This document shows, piece after piece, positions 34,157-46,140 of a stretch of 64,000 bases of DNA. Made by a program: the position numbers and the translations under genes. The first letter of the stretch is position 1. Each line of letters starts with the position of its first letter. This stretch comes from Vibrio crassostreae (GTDB taxonomy: Bacteria; Pseudomonadota; Gammaproteobacteria; Enterobacterales; Vibrionaceae): positions 248,001-312,000 of the forward strand of contig NZ_AP025476.1 of NCBI RefSeq assembly GCF_024347415.1, given 5' to 3'. Below the pieces are notes generated by a model, which worked only from the letters and a program-made list of their open reading frames with translations, was not told where the DNA came from and made no database searches.

Positions 34157-34345
34157 CTAACGGTAGGTCATGAAAGCGATAACCGCTCCTGCCACCACAA
34201 GACAACCGCCAATGCGACGCAGTTGTGTGTCCGGTTGTTCGCTCAGTTGCGCGACCATGTTTCTCCAGCCATTGGGTGCAATTAAGGGGCCGAGCCCTTC
34301 AACAATAAGTACGAGCCCAATAGCGAGCCAAATTGATTGAGACAT
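34157..34345 (-). CDS. DUF2065 small membrane protein (YjeT-like)
   Basis: A 62-residue protein with two hydrophobic helices (about residues 4-20 and 44-59). It matches the YjeT pattern WLAIGLVLIVEGLGPLIAPNGWR. The family sits next to hflC-purA in many gammaproteobacteria; its function is unknown. I chose the ATG at 34345 (MSQSIWLAIG); the upstream ATG at 34396 adds a poorly conserved tail. It is on the opposite strand to its neighbours. Confidence 0.88.
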   Translation of the reverse strand: MSQSIWLAIGLVLIVEGLGPLIAPNGWRNMVAQLSEQPDTQLRRIGGCLVVAGAVIAFMTYR

Positions 34346-34496
34346 GGTTCTGCCTTTTGTGTGTAAAAAAGCAATGATATCAGTATCTTCATACATTCGC
34401 CCTCAGTTATCGCTGGTTTATTTTTGTACAGTGTTAACGTTTATGGACAAAAAGTGACTGCAAGAAGTGTGATTCAGTGCTAGAATCCATTTTTAA

Positions 34497-35834
<1,338 letters not shown>

Positions 35835-35905
35835 TGCCCGCTGAGTGATTACCACAGCACCAATATTGCCTTGACAATTAAAGTGCTTTGATAATTAAAT
35901 CGTTT

Positions 35906-36149
35906 CTAAAAGCCGACTTTATTAAGTCGGCTTTTTTGTACCTGTAATTTGAAAACGAAGCCGTCTTTGGTGATCTTTTGAACGCCATCTGGCAAAATAT
36001 TGCCCATTAGCGGCAAGTTTTGTCTAAAGCCATCAGGGTTATTGCCGATACAGATATCATGGAAAGTGAAGTTCACCCTGTTTTGTGCGTGTAGAAATCC
36101 TCTGCCCCCCTCAATAGATAACTTTAGCGACAGATAATAGAGTGCAGGT
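35906..36149 (-). pseudogene. possible gene remnant antisense between purA and motX
   Basis: On the minus strand a frame without an ATG stays open from inside the 5' end of motX down to a TAG at 35906. The translation looks protein-like, for example HAQNRVNFTFHDICIGNN followed by PDGFRQNLPLMGNILPDG. There is no in-frame ATG and no ribosome site, and its end runs through the purA terminator. I do not recognise the family. It may be the tail of a decayed gene or chance. Confidence 0.3.
35908..35938 (+). terminator. purA terminator
   Basis: AAAGCCGACTT / AAGTCGGCTTT stem with loop TATT, followed by a T-run. Confidence 0.92.
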
Positions 36150-36785
36150 ATGAAGCTACGAATTGTAGCAGCTTCATTGATAATGGCGCTGAGCTCATCC
36201 TTGAGTCATGCTAATTTGGCTGATGTGGGAGAGCCCGTTCCAATATATACAGAAGCTGAACTGATTAATTTAATCGAAAATAATCAACATCTAGAGCGAG
36301 TGAAAGCTGATAAGTGCCAGTTAGTTGAAGATATCGTTGCTCGTGCAACGCGTATTAGCTTGCCTTCTTATGAGTTTTTATACGGCGATATGTTGGCCTG
36401 GGGTGTGTGTGTTCCACAAGATGTAGAGCTTGGCCTTTACTATATGGAAAACGCGGCACATCAAGGTTTACCCGCTGCATTAGAGCAGTTAGGTCGTTAT
36501 TACTCTCGTGGTACTTTGGTACAACAAGACAAAGAGCGTGCGATTCCGTATCTACGTGAAGCGGCTTCGATGGGGAATCTAAGTGCGAGTATTCACTTAG
36601 CTGAACTCTTGTTACGTGACTACGGTAGTCCATTGGATTATGAAGATGCTTACCGTTGGTTGTATAACTCGGTAACGGCAGACCAAAGACAACACAGACG
36701 TATCACTGTGCTTCGTAGTGGTCTGGAACAGAGAATGCCAGACAATATTATTGCTCGAGCAAAACGTCGAGACGTGTTCTGGTAA
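36150..36785 (+). CDS. motX: sodium-driven polar flagellar motor protein MotX
   Basis: A 211-residue periplasmic protein of the T-ring that holds the PomAB stator at the sodium-driven polar flagellar motor of vibrios. A signal peptide spans residues 1-21. SEL1-like repeats are visible (GLYYMENAAHQGLPAALEQLGRYY, then AIPYLREAASMGNLSASIHLAELL). The two N-terminal cysteines (Cys56 and Cys74 region) fit a disulfide. The length equals known MotX. It is monocistronic and separate from the main flagellar genes, which is usual in Vibrio. Confidence 0.93.
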   Translation: MKLRIVAASLIMALSSSLSHANLADVGEPVPIYTEAELINLIENNQHLERVKADKCQLVEDIVARATRISLPSYEFLYGDMLAWGVCVPQDVELGLYYMENAAHQGLPAALEQLGRYYSRGTLVQQDKERAIPYLREAASMGNLSASIHLAELLLRDYGSPLDYEDAYRWLYNSVTADQRQHRRITVLRSGLEQRMPDNIIARAKRRDVFW

Positions 36786-36842
36786 TACCGAGCAAAAAAC
36801 CTGTAATGATCCCTGCACTCATTGTTACAGGAAATAAGATTT

Positions 36843-36880
36843 AAAAAGCCCCGCCTAATTGAATTAGTGCGGGGCTTTTT
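36843..36880. terminator. bidirectional terminator between motX and amidohydrolase gene
   Basis: AAAAAGCCCCGC pairs with GCGGGGCTTTTT, giving T-runs on both strands for two convergent genes. Confidence 0.9.
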
Positions 36881-36913
36881 ACGTTTAGATGGTCATGCTA
36901 TTCGATAGCGAGC

Positions 36914-38323
36914 TTATTGAACAACCTCACCAGACTCAATGACCGTTTCACGAACAACCTTGGTGAAATCGAGTGCTTCTTGACGAATCTTGTCTTCATC
37001 GACGGTTAGCATGTCGCGATCTTGCATGATGATCTTGCCATCAACGATGGTGTGGCGAACGTTACCTGAGTTAGCAGAGTAAACTAATGCTGAGTATGGG
37101 TTGTACACTGGAACCATGTTTGGTGCCTTGGTATCGATCACTATGATGTCAGCGAGTTTGCCGGCTTCAAGAGAGCCGATCTTATCTTCCATATGTAGCG
37201 CTTTTGCTGCGCCCATGGTCGCCATGTCGATCACTTTGATCGGCGGCATCGCAGCACGATCTTTATTAACTAGTTTGTGAACCTTAGCGACTTGGTTGAA
37301 CTCATCAATGGTGCTCAGTGTGTTACCAGACATTGGGCCATCAGTACCTAAACCGATACGCACGTTCTCGTCATACATCTTGAGGGCAGGTGATACACCT
37401 TTTGCTGACTTGATGTTAGCACTCATGTTATGAGCCACACCCATATCCGATTTCTTCACAAGTTCGATGTCATGATCGTCTACGAGGATCATGTGTGCAC
37501 CCACCAAGTTTTTGTTGAGTGCGCCAATGCTGTCCATGTACTGAACCGGGGATAACCCATCAGAACGCTCTGCGATTTTGTCTTCTTCACGATGTGATTC
37601 TGCAAGGTGAATCATTACTGGTACATCTAACTCTAGAGAGAGCTTAGATATTTTCTGCAGGATCTCTGTGGTGTTGGTGTAAGGAGCATGCGGTGCAAAC
37701 GCTGGTGTGATGCGTGGGTGATCTTTATATTCTTCAATGAAGTTCAACGCGTACTTAATACCTTCTTCGGCGTTAGCCGCATCGGCTACAGGGAACTTAA
37801 TCACCGTTTCACCTAGGATGGCACGCATACCAATCTTATCGACGGTTTTTGCGACTTCATCTTCGAAGTAGTACATGTCGGCGTAAGTCGTCACACCGCC
37901 TTTGACCATTTCAACGTTACCTAGGTTCGCACCAATGCGTACCATGTCTCGCGATACTAGCTTCTTCTCTAGTGGGAAGATGTAGCGGTGCAGGCGATCT
38001 GGCACATCATCGGCCAGTGAACGGAAAACTGTCATTGATACATGAGTATGAGTATTGATAAGACCCGGCATAACGATATCGCCATCAACGTCTAACACTT
38101 GCTTAGCTTGGTACTGCTTCTCTAATGAAGCATCACCAACGGCAATGATTTTGTTGTCTTTGACCACAACAGTACCGCTTTCATAAACCGTTTTGTCTTG
38201 GTTCATGGTCAGAACCATCGCATCGGTAATCATCAGGTCAGCTTGTTCCATTGCCGAACTTGCGAATGGAAATAGAGCGAGGCTTGCCATAGCTGAAGCC
38301 AATAAAGTGCGTTTTAGTTTCAT
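36914..38323 (-). CDS. exported amidohydrolase, adenosine/cytosine-deaminase-like family
   Basis: A 469-residue metal-dependent hydrolase resembling the MTA/SAH deaminase and TRZ/ATZ family. The metal motif NTHTHVSM lies near residues 94-101. Later residues include HAPYTNT, HLAESHREEDK and GTDGPMSGN, typical for deaminases. A strong signal peptide (residues 1-24, FPFASSA before MEQ) suggests it acts in the periplasm, unlike its cytosolic relatives. The natural substrate is unknown. Convergent with motX. Confidence 0.85.
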   Translation of the reverse strand: MKLKRTLLASAMASLALFPFASSAMEQADLMITDAMVLTMNQDKTVYESGTVVVKDNKIIAVGDASLEKQYQAKQVLDVDGDIVMPGLINTHTHVSMTVFRSLADDVPDRLHRYIFPLEKKLVSRDMVRIGANLGNVEMVKGGVTTYADMYYFEDEVAKTVDKIGMRAILGETVIKFPVADAANAEEGIKYALNFIEEYKDHPRITPAFAPHAPYTNTTEILQKISKLSLELDVPVMIHLAESHREEDKIAERSDGLSPVQYMDSIGALNKNLVGAHMILVDDHDIELVKKSDMGVAHNMSANIKSAKGVSPALKMYDENVRIGLGTDGPMSGNTLSTIDEFNQVAKVHKLVNKDRAAMPPIKVIDMATMGAAKALHMEDKIGSLEAGKLADIIVIDTKAPNMVPVYNPYSALVYSANSGNVRHTIVDGKIIMQDRDMLTVDEDKIRQEALDFTKVVRETVIESGEVVQ

Positions 38324-38512
38324 ATCATACTCAGAACAGGAGTTGGTAAAGTGCGTGGATAATAGTGTATTTCATTCATGGCGCAAACGTTTGTTTTATC
38401 GTTTGCTTGAAATTTTGATGATAGTCCACGTCTATGAAGCGATGTTTCACAAAGCGAAGATATGTATCAATCTGAGGTTATTTGAGTGTTTTCTAAAGCA
38501 TATCTGTAGCTT

Positions 38513-38539
38513 ACCCCTAGCATCAGATATACTAGGGGT
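38513..38539 (+). promoter_or_regulatory. inverted repeat upstream of rnr
   Basis: ACCCCTAG (38513-38520) and CTAGGGGT (38532-38539) form a perfect 8-bp inverted repeat with an 11-nt centre, 31 bp before the rnr start. It could be an operator or a leader hairpin. Confidence 0.4.
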
Positions 38540-38570
38540 ATATACCTTCCTTGCTTAAGCAGGCCCGCCT

Positions 38571-41072
38571 ATGTCAAAAAACACACCAACGTCAGAAAAC
38601 ACGACAGCGACAACCACTGTTGATCCTTTTGCCGACCGAGAGTCGAAAAATTACGATAACCCAGTACCAAGCCGAGAGTTCATTATCTCGTTTCTAACAG
38701 AAGCGAATATTCCAATGAACCGTAACGATCTATTCGAAGCTTTGGGTCTGGCTGGAGAGGAACAATACGAAGGGCTGCGTCGTCGTTTACGTGCAATGGA
38801 GCGTGATGGACAGCTTATCTTTACTCGTCGTCAGTGCTACGCATTGCCTGAGAAAATGGAACTGATCAAAGGCTATGTGATTGGTCATAAAGACGGTCAT
38901 GGTTGGGTTCGCCCAGACGGCAGTGTGGGTAAGGACAATGATATCGTGCTGCCGCATCACCAGATGAAAACCATCATGCATGGTGATTACGTATTGGTTC
39001 AGCCTACTGATAATAGTAAGCGTGGCCGTCGTGAAGGCCGCTTGGTTCGTGTGCTTGAAGAGCGTAAAACGCCACTTGTTGGTCGCTTCTTCCTAGAGTA
39101 CGGCCATTCTTACGTTGTTGCTGATGATTCGCGTATTAGTCACGACATCCAGATCCCTACTGAGCATAAAGGCGGTGCTCGAATGGGTAATGTGGTTGTG
39201 ATTGAGATTACGGATCGCGGTGGTCGTTCTCGTAACATGATGGGTAAAGTAACCGAAGTTCTTGGTGAAAACATGGCGCCGGGTATGGAAACGCAAATTG
39301 CGATCCGTACTCACCAGATCCCACAAGAGTGGCCTGAAGCGGTAGATAAGCAAATCGAAAACCTCGGTGAACATGTTCCTGAAGAAGCAAAAGAAGGACG
39401 TGTAGACCTACGTAAACTGCCATTGGTTACCATTGATGGTGAAGATGCGCGTGACTTCGATGATGCGGTTTACTGTGAAGCGAAGAAAGGCGGCGGCTGG
39501 CGTCTATGGGTAGCGATTGCTGACGTAAGTTACTACGTTCGCCCAGATACAGCGCTAGACAAAGAAGCGATTAACCGTGGTAACTCGGTATACTTCCCGT
39601 CACAAGTTGTACCAATGCTGCCTGAAGTGCTTTCAAATGGTTTGTGTTCATTGAACCCTCAAGTAGACCGTTTATGTATGGTGTGTGAGATGACTATCTC
39701 AGACAAAGGTAAGCTGTCGGGTTACAAGCACTACGAAGCGGTAATGAACTCTCATGCTCGGCTTACTTACAATAAAGTAGGCGCGATCTTAGATGGCAAT
39801 GAAGAACTTCGTGAGCGTTACGAGCCAGAAGTACCGCATCTTGAAGAACTGCATAAGATGTACAAAGTTCTGAAGAAAACGCGTGATGAGCGTGGTGCGA
39901 TTGAGTTTGAAACGGTAGAAACCAAATTTATCTTCAATGCGGATCGTAAGATCGACCGTATTGAGCCAGTAATTCGTAACGACGCACACAAGATCATCGA
40001 AGAGTGTATGATTCTTGCGAATATCGCATCGGCATCTTACGTAGAAAAAGCGAAAGAGCCTGCTCTGTACCGTGTTCATGAAACTCCGGGCGAAGAGCGC
40101 TTAATGGGCTTCAAGAGCTTCTTAAGTGAATTAGGCTTAACACTGGAAGGTGGTTTGTCACCATCTCCGGTAGACTACGCACAACTGATGCAACAGATTA
40201 ACGAGCGTGAAGATCGTGAGTTAATCCAAACCATGCTATTGCGTTCAATGAAGCAAGCAGTCTACAACGCGGATAACGCAGGTCACTTTGGTTTAGCTCT
40301 TAAGCGCTATGCTCACTTTACTTCGCCGATTCGTCGTTACCCTGACTTGCTATTGCACCGTGCGATTAAGTACCTAATTGCGAAAGAAGGCGGTCGTAAC
40401 AGCGAACGTTGGACGCCAACGGGTGGTTACCACTACACTTTCGATGATATGGACTTCTACGGCGAGCAGTGTTCAATGACTGAGCGTCGTGCAGATGATG
40501 CAACGCGTGAAGTGAACGACTGGCTGAAATGTGAATACATGCAAGACCATGTCGGTGAAGTGATGGATGGTGTGATTGCCAACGTAACTGGCTTTGGTTT
40601 CTTTGTACGTCTAACTGAACTACACATCGATGGCTTGGTACATATCTCTGCGCTAGCGAACGATTACTACCAATTTGATGCTGTTGGTCAGCGTCTAGTA
40701 GGTGAAAGCTCAGGTAACATCTACCGATTGGGTGATTCGGTTAAAGTGAAGGTTTCTGCGGTTAACTTAGAAACTCGCCAAATCGACTTTGATTTAGAAG
40801 ACACCGATCGTCAGCCACGTGGTAAAGGCAAAACAGCCAAGAAGCGTGCCGCTGAAGCGATGAAAAAGGCGAAAAGTAAGAAGCGTTCAGCGGTGAAAAG
40901 CAATAAGCCGGGCGTTTCAGCGAAGCCTTTAGTCGAGCCAACTAAGCGACCAGATGGAAGCAGCGAAGGCCCAGCTAAGAAGAAAAAGTCATCGAACAAA
41001 ACTGGAGCTGCTAAAGCTCGCGCTAAGAAAAAGCGTGCTGCAAGCCGTAAGCCAAAGGCTGATAAGTCTTAA
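38571..41072 (+). CDS. rnr: ribonuclease R
   Basis: An 833-residue processive 3'-5' exoribonuclease that degrades structured RNA and helps in rRNA quality control and trans-translation. Domains in order are an N-terminal helix-turn-helix, two cold-shock OB folds, the RNB catalytic domain with [15 protein letters not shown] (the four-Asp active site), and an S1 domain near residues 655-745. The tail (about 745-833) is very rich in Lys and contacts SmpB-tmRNA in E. coli. It is followed by rlmB. Confidence 0.97.
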   Translation: MSKNTPTSENTTATTTVDPFADRESKNYDNPVPSREFIISFLTEANIPMNRNDLFEALGLAGEEQYEGLRRRLRAMERDGQLIFTRRQCYALPEKMELIKGYVIGHKDGHGWVRPDGSVGKDNDIVLPHHQMKTIMHGDYVLVQPTDNSKRGRREGRLVRVLEERKTPLVGRFFLEYGHSYVVADDSRISHDIQIPTEHKGGARMGNVVVIEITDRGGRSRNMMGKVTEVLGENMAPGMETQIAIRTHQIPQEWPEAVDKQIENLGEHVPEEAKEGRVDLRKLPLVTIDGEDARDFDDAVYCEAKKGGGWRLWVAIADVSYYVRPDTALDKEAINRGNSVYFPSQVVPMLPEVLSNGLCSLNPQVDRLCMVCEMTISDKGKLSGYKHYEAVMNSHARLTYNKVGAILDGNEELRERYEPEVPHLEELHKMYKVLKKTRDERGAIEFETVETKFIFNADRKIDRIEPVIRNDAHKIIEECMILANIASASYVEKAKEPALYRVHETPGEERLMGFKSFLSELGLTLEGGLSPSPVDYAQLMQQINEREDRELIQTMLLRSMKQAVYNADNAGHFGLALKRYAHFTSPIRRYPDLLLHRAIKYLIAKEGGRNSERWTPTGGYHYTFDDMDFYGEQCSMTERRADDATREVNDWLKCEYMQDHVGEVMDGVIANVTGFGFFVRLTELHIDGLVHISALANDYYQFDAVGQRLVGESSGNIYRLGDSVKVKVSAVNLETRQIDFDLEDTDRQPRGKGKTAKKRAAEAMKKAKSKKRSAVKSNKPGVSAKPLVEPTKRPDGSSEGPAKKKKSSNKTGAAKARAKKKRAASRKPKADKS

Positions 41073-41097
41073 GACTGATAAATCTTAAGATTAATAA

Positions 41098-41186
41098 GGC
41101 GCTCTGCTAATCAGGTTTAGCGCCTAACTGATTTAATACGAAATGACTTTAATGCGAGAGTATCAGGCGCAAGACGCATACTCTCG
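41098..41186 (+). other. two hairpins between rnr and rlmB
   Basis: GGCGCT / AGCGCC (about 41098-41126) and CGAGAGTAT (41155-41163) / ATACTCTCG (41178-41186) form two stems in the 188-bp gap. Neither has a T-tract. They may be processing or partial termination sites. Confidence 0.45.
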
Positions 41187-41260
41187 AAATAAACAATACA
41201 GAGATGAATGCGTCGGGTTTGATGTCATTCTTCTCTGAGCAATAAGAGTAAGTTGAGACA

Positions 41261-42001
41261 ATGAGTAACGAATTTATTTACGGTATTCACGCGGTGAAAG
41301 CCGTACTAGAAAAAGATCCAGCACGTTTTATCGAAGCGTATGTACTGAAAGGTCGCCAAGACGAGCGTCTTCTTCCATTGCTGAACCAACTGCAACAGTT
41401 CGGTGTGTCGATCCAACAGATGGGCCGTAAGCCGCTTGATGAAAAAGCACAAGGTGCAAACCACCAAGGCATTATCGCTAAGGTGAAGCCTGCTAAGCAG
41501 CTCAACGAAACTCACCTAGACGACATCCTAGCGCAGCACGAACAACCGCTATTGTTAGTTCTAGATGGCGTAACAGACCCGCACAACCTTGGTGCTTGTC
41601 TACGTAACGCGGATGCCGCAGGTGTCGCTGCGGTTATCGTACCGAAAGATCGCTCTTCACCGTTAACAGCAACGGTAAGCAAGGTAGCGTGTGGTGCGGC
41701 TGAAACAGTTCCTCTCGTGCGTGTAACCAACCTAGCTCGCACAATGCGTGCACTGCAAGAGCAGGGCGTATGGTTTGTGGGTACGGCAGGTGAAGCAACG
41801 CATGATATCTACCAAGCGAAACTAACAGGCCCTCTTGCGGTAGTTATGGGTGCAGAAGGTGACGGTATGCGTCGTCTAACGCGTGAAACCTGTGATGATC
41901 TGATTAAGATCCCAATGGCAGGTAGCGTGTCGAGCTTAAACGTTTCTGTAGCATCCGGTATCTGTTTATTTGAAGCAGTACGCCAGCGTTTAGCTCAGTA
42001 A
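41261..42001 (+). CDS. rlmB: 23S rRNA (guanosine-2'-O) methyltransferase RlmB
   Basis: A 246-residue SpoU-family enzyme that methylates the 2'-OH of G2251 in 23S rRNA. The N-terminal L30e-like substrate domain is followed by the knotted SPOUT domain. Its three motifs are [26 protein letters not shown] and [15 protein letters not shown]. Length is normal. Downstream of rnr as in E. coli. Confidence 0.97.
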   Translation: MSNEFIYGIHAVKAVLEKDPARFIEAYVLKGRQDERLLPLLNQLQQFGVSIQQMGRKPLDEKAQGANHQGIIAKVKPAKQLNETHLDDILAQHEQPLLLVLDGVTDPHNLGACLRNADAAGVAAVIVPKDRSSPLTATVSKVACGAAETVPLVRVTNLARTMRALQEQGVWFVGTAGEATHDIYQAKLTGPLAVVMGAEGDGMRRLTRETCDDLIKIPMAGSVSSLNVSVASGICLFEAVRQRLAQ

Positions 42002-42024
42002 TAGATTGAAAATATTCAAATATT

Positions 42025-42060
42025 AAACGCTCATTACTTAGGTGGTGGGCGTTTGTTTTA
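42025..42060 (+). terminator. rlmB terminator
   Basis: AAACGCTC / GGGCGTTT stem followed by GTTTTA. Confidence 0.65.
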
Positions 42061-42212
42061 TCTGCTCAAATAGGGTGGAAATTGCGATTACTGGATGGCT
42101 AGATGGCGAAAGAAAAACTGTTTCATTATTCGCCAAATATCACTTGCCAATACAGGGTTCTTTCTATAATATTTGCCGTCCTTAAAACTCGGTCATTTAT
42201 CTTTAGTTCCTT

Positions 42213-42246
42213 GCTTCCTCTGGACGACCGGGCCACTCGTGGAAGC
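42213..42246 (+). promoter_or_regulatory. possible S6:S18 autoregulatory leader
   Basis: GCTTCC (42213-42218) pairs with GGAAGC (42241-42246), enclosing GACCGGGCC. It lies 25 bp before rpsF. Leaders of rpsF operons in many bacteria carry a conserved CCG-containing structure bound by the S6:S18 complex. The match here is by position and shape only. Confidence 0.45.
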
Positions 42247-42270
42247 TAATAATCCGTAAGGAGCAACCAA

Positions 42271-42660
42271 ATGCGTCATTACGAAATCGTATTCATGGTT
42301 CACCCTGATCAAAGCGAGCAAGTTGCTGGCATGATCGAGCGTTACACTGGTTCTATCACTGAAGCTGGCGGTACTATCCACCGTCTAGAAGACTGGGGTC
42401 GTCGTCAAATGGCTTACCCAATCAACAAGCTTCACAAAGCTCACTACGTTCTTATGAACGTTGAAGCTGGTCAAGAAGTGATTGACGAGCTAGAAACTGC
42501 TTTCCGTTTCAACGATGCAGTTCTACGTAACATGATCATGCGCACTAAAGGCGCTGTGACTGAGCAATCTATTATGCTTAAGCAAAAAGAAGAGCGTGCA
42601 GAGCGTGCTCCTCGTCGCGAAGAGCGTACAGAAGCTAAACCAGAAGCAGCTGCTGAGTAA
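42271..42660 (+). CDS. rpsF: 30S ribosomal protein S6
   Basis: A 129-residue protein that binds the central domain of 16S rRNA with S18. It starts [18 protein letters not shown] and has the typical [20 protein letters not shown] segment. The C-terminus is Glu/Ala-rich, where the E. coli protein receives added glutamates. First in rpsF-rpsR-rplI. The priB gene found next in E. coli is missing; only 112 bp separate rpsF and rpsR. Confidence 0.98.
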   Translation: MRHYEIVFMVHPDQSEQVAGMIERYTGSITEAGGTIHRLEDWGRRQMAYPINKLHKAHYVLMNVEAGQEVIDELETAFRFNDAVLRNMIMRTKGAVTEQSIMLKQKEERAERAPRREERTEAKPEAAAE

Positions 42661-42769
42661 TTCTTTTTTGGCTTAACGCCTTAAAAAATTCTCAACTTGT
42701 TTTAGGTCGTTGATAGTTATTTCGATAATTGTGAAAGACCGCTTTACTAAATTTAAGATCAGGAGATAG

Positions 42770-43000
<231 letters not shown>

Positions 43001-43038
43001 TCGGTAATAGTTAATAATAGTTTAAGAGGACTAAGATA

Positions 43039-43491
43039 ATGCAAGTTATTCTACTTGATAAGATCGGTAACCTAGGTGGCCTTGGCGACCAAGTAAACGT
43101 TAAATCTGGTTACGCTCGTAACTTCCTTATCCCACAGGGTAAAGCAGTTATGGCAACTAAAGACAACGTTGCTATGTTCGAAACTCGTCGTGCTGAACTA
43201 GAAGCTAAAGTTGCTGAGCAACTAGCTGCTGCTGAAGCTCGTGCAGAGAGCGTTAACACTCTAGAAGGCGTTACAATCGCTTCTAAAGCTGGTGACGAAG
43301 GTAAACTATTCGGTTCTATCGGTACTCGTGACATCGCTGACGCTATTACAGCGGCAGGTGTTGCAGTAGCTAAGAGCGAAGTACGCCTACCTGAAGGCGC
43401 TCTACGTAACATCGGCGAATTCGAAGTAAGCATCCAACTTCACTCTGAAGTTTTTGCTACTGCGAAAATCGCTATCGTTGCAGCTGAGTAA
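43039..43491 (+). CDS. rplI: 50S ribosomal protein L9
   Basis: A 150-residue protein with two globular domains joined by a long helix. It binds 23S rRNA near L1 and affects frame maintenance. The N-terminal domain is [32 protein letters not shown] type; the C-terminal domain has [17 protein letters not shown] strong terminator closes the operon. Confidence 0.98.
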   Translation: MQVILLDKIGNLGGLGDQVNVKSGYARNFLIPQGKAVMATKDNVAMFETRRAELEAKVAEQLAAAEARAESVNTLEGVTIASKAGDEGKLFGSIGTRDIADAITAAGVAVAKSEVRLPEGALRNIGEFEVSIQLHSEVFATAKIAIVAAE

Positions 43492-43529
43492 TTTCAGTAC
43501 CAAGACGAATTCTTTCTTTTGAAAGTTTT

Positions 43530-43557
43530 AAACACCAGCTTCGGCTGGTGTTTTTTT
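43530..43557 (+). terminator. rplI terminator
   Basis: AAACACCAGC / GCTGGTGTTT with a TTCG loop, followed by a T-run. Confidence 0.95.
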
Positions 43558-43672
43558 ATGTCTGGAATATAGGAAAGTACAAGGAAGGGTTGTGGTAAGT
43601 AAAAAGCTTACAGTGATCCATAAGCTGTTATTGCTGAACTGGCCGTTCTCAAGGTTAGAAGTGATCTTAAGA

Positions 43673-44557
43673 TTAGAATTGGAATAGCAGGTTTATAGAT
43701 AGAACAGAGTCTTCTTTGCTTAATCCTTCAGGCACTTTATCGTGGTATTGGCGAGAGTGAGCGATCTTCAGCGCGATATTGTCAGTAATATCATTGATGG
43801 CTTCGAGTTCGGTATCAAACTTTAGGTTACTGTGGCCAGACACTAATGTCACATCCGCTTTTAGCTGCAGATTCTTCAATACCTGCCAAGACGTATTCAC
43901 GTTGCCACGAAAAATCGCTTCTTCAACAATCTCTGGGAAGATGATGTCATCATCGTCTAGCTCATCGAGATTCGGCTCTTGGTAACGAAAACCCGGACCG
44001 ACTTCGACTTCCAATACAAACTCTTCTGTATTTGAAAACTGGTAACCCAGACCGCTCGAAACAGTGTAGTCCTTAAAGTAGGCGCTGTATCGTGAGTCGA
44101 CGCCTTTAAAACTGCCGTAAAGGTAGGTTTTAGGGCTTAACTTGTAGTCACTCTGAGCCGAGTAAGTCGATTGCCTTTTATCTTCTTCGCCATCTTTGTA
44201 GAGGTTGTAGTATTTCCATTCGCCACTGGTTCTATGACGACCAGCCGTGTACTCACCGTTCAGGCGTGCGTTAAGCGACCGTGAATCAGAATTACCAGTA
44301 TGCGACTGATATCCAAATTCGACTTCCGTTTTTAGTGGGCTCGGCAGTTCTGTGTCACTTGTATCATTCGGTGCGATATCCATATCTTTTTCTTCAGGTG
44401 TCGGTGCAACGACGATCGGCTCAGCAGTAGGTTCTGGTACTACTATAGAGTCGAGAATTGCATCAACAGAGGCTTTAGCATCATCAGCTAAGGCCTGCGG
44501 AGTGCTCAGGAGACCAGTGCTCAGAAGACAAGTGCTCAGAGCCAATAATTTGGACAC
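43673..44557 (-). CDS. DUF481 (YdiY-like) outer-membrane protein
   Basis: A 294-residue exported protein with a signal peptide (residues 1-24, cut near ALA-DDA). An acidic, Pro-rich linker (about 30-75) precedes a beta-barrel-like region with the DUF481 pattern VEFGYQSHTGNSDSRSLN. The C-terminus ends in Phe (INLLFQF), which fits recognition by the Bam machinery. Function unknown; E. coli YdiY is acid-induced. Divergent from dnaB. Confidence 0.85.
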   Translation of the reverse strand: MSKLLALSTCLLSTGLLSTPQALADDAKASVDAILDSIVVPEPTAEPIVVAPTPEEKDMDIAPNDTSDTELPSPLKTEVEFGYQSHTGNSDSRSLNARLNGEYTAGRHRTSGEWKYYNLYKDGEEDKRQSTYSAQSDYKLSPKTYLYGSFKGVDSRYSAYFKDYTVSSGLGYQFSNTEEFVLEVEVGPGFRYQEPNLDELDDDDIIFPEIVEEAIFRGNVNTSWQVLKNLQLKADVTLVSGHSNLKFDTELEAINDITDNIALKIAHSRQYHDKVPEGLSKEDSVLSINLLFQF

Positions 44558-44733
44558 GCATACCTCTAGTTATACAGTGAGTGAATGGCAGGATCGTAAT
44601 GCTACCCTTGGTTAATTCCGTCAGCAATAGGTAAATTCTTCCTGAAGAATAAAACAAACTCATAGGATCGGATTACAAACGGATGTTCTTGGGTATAATG
44701 AACGATCATTATTAGTTATTGAGTGTAGTCATA

Positions 44734-46125
44734 GTGGATACCAAAAGTCAGAAATCAGCCAACGATCAGGTGGACGCCATCAAGGTCCCGCCACATTCAT
44801 TAGAAGCTGAGCAATCTGTTATTGGCGGTTTGTTATTGGATAACGAGCGCTGGGATACGGTTGCCGAAAAGGTTGTGGCCAAAGACTTTTATAGCCGTCC
44901 TCACCGTCTCATCTTTGAAGCGGTAAAAGATATCCTTGAAGAGAGCTCTCCTCTGGATCTTATTACACTCTCTGAACATTTAGAGCTGCGTGAGCAACTT
45001 GAAGAAGTGGGTGGCTTTGCTTACCTAGCTGACCTAGCGAAAAACACACCAAGTGCCGCAAACATCAATGCGTATGCGGATATCGTGGCGCAACGTGCAC
45101 TCGTTCGTAGCCTGATCGGGGTGGCGAATGAGATTGCGGATTCTGGTTATGACCCACAAGGTCGTACATCGGAAGAGCTGGTTGATCTTGCTGAAAGTAA
45201 AGTCTTCGCGATAGCCGAAGGCCGTGCAAGTGAAAACGAAGGTCCGCAAAACGTTGATAGTATTCTAGAAAAGACGCTAGAGCGTATCGAGATCCTATAC
45301 AAAACGCCACAAGATGGTGTGACCGGTGTCGATACCGGTTTCAACGACCTCAATAAAAAGACTGCTGGCCTACAAGGTTCTGATTTAATCATTGTCGCCG
45401 CTCGTCCATCGATGGGTAAAACGACCTTCGCGATGAACTTGTGTGAAAATGCGGCGATGAAGCAAGACAAGCCAGTGCTAATCTTCTCGCTAGAGATGCC
45501 AGCCGAACAGCTGATGATGCGTATGCTTGCGTCACTTTCTCGCGTAGACCAAACCAAAATTCGTACCGGTCAACTGGACGATGAAGATTGGGCTCGTATC
45601 TCGTCGAGTATGGGTATTCTGATGGATAAGAAGAATATGTATATCGATGACAGCTCGGGTCTAACGCCAACCGAAGTACGCTCTCGTGCTCGACGTATTG
45701 CTCGTGAACACGATGGTATATCTATGATCATGATAGATTACCTTCAATTAATGCGTGTACCTTCATTATCAGATAACCGTACTCTTGAAATCGCCGAGAT
45801 CTCTCGCTCATTGAAAGCGTTGGCGAAAGAACTGAACGTTCCGGTTGTCGCACTTTCTCAGCTTAACCGTTCCCTAGAGCAACGTGCTGATAAGCGCCCA
45901 GTAAACTCGGATTTGCGTGAATCGGGTTCGATTGAGCAAGATGCCGATTTGATCATGTTTATCTATCGTGATGAGGTTTATAACCCAGACAGCTCACTGA
46001 AAGGTATTGCTGAGATCATCCTTGGTAAGCAGCGTAACGGTCCTATCGGTTCGGTTCGCTTGACATTCCAAGGTCAACACTCCCGATTTGATAACTATGC
46101 AGGTCCTGCATTTGATGATGAGTAA
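44734..46125 (+). CDS. dnaB: replicative DNA helicase DnaB
   Basis: The hexameric 5'-3' helicase that opens the replication fork. The N-terminal primase-interaction domain begins at VPPHSLEAEQSVIGG, and the RecA-like C-terminal domain has Walker A ARPSMGKTTF and DYLQLM. No ATG is available at the N-terminus. I take GTG at 44734 (MDTKSQKSANDQ, 463 residues); TTG at 44719 would add five residues. Neither has a strong ribosome site. It is followed 15 bp later by alr. Confidence 0.95.
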   Translation: MDTKSQKSANDQVDAIKVPPHSLEAEQSVIGGLLLDNERWDTVAEKVVAKDFYSRPHRLIFEAVKDILEESSPLDLITLSEHLELREQLEEVGGFAYLADLAKNTPSAANINAYADIVAQRALVRSLIGVANEIADSGYDPQGRTSEELVDLAESKVFAIAEGRASENEGPQNVDSILEKTLERIEILYKTPQDGVTGVDTGFNDLNKKTAGLQGSDLIIVAARPSMGKTTFAMNLCENAAMKQDKPVLIFSLEMPAEQLMMRMLASLSRVDQTKIRTGQLDDEDWARISSSMGILMDKKNMYIDDSSGLTPTEVRSRARRIAREHDGISMIMIDYLQLMRVPSLSDNRTLEIAEISRSLKALAKELNVPVVALSQLNRSLEQRADKRPVNSDLRESGSIEQDADLIMFIYRDEVYNPDSSLKGIAEIILGKQRNGPIGSVRLTFQGQHSRFDNYAGPAFDDE

Positions 46126-46140
46126 TCGCTAATGACTTAC

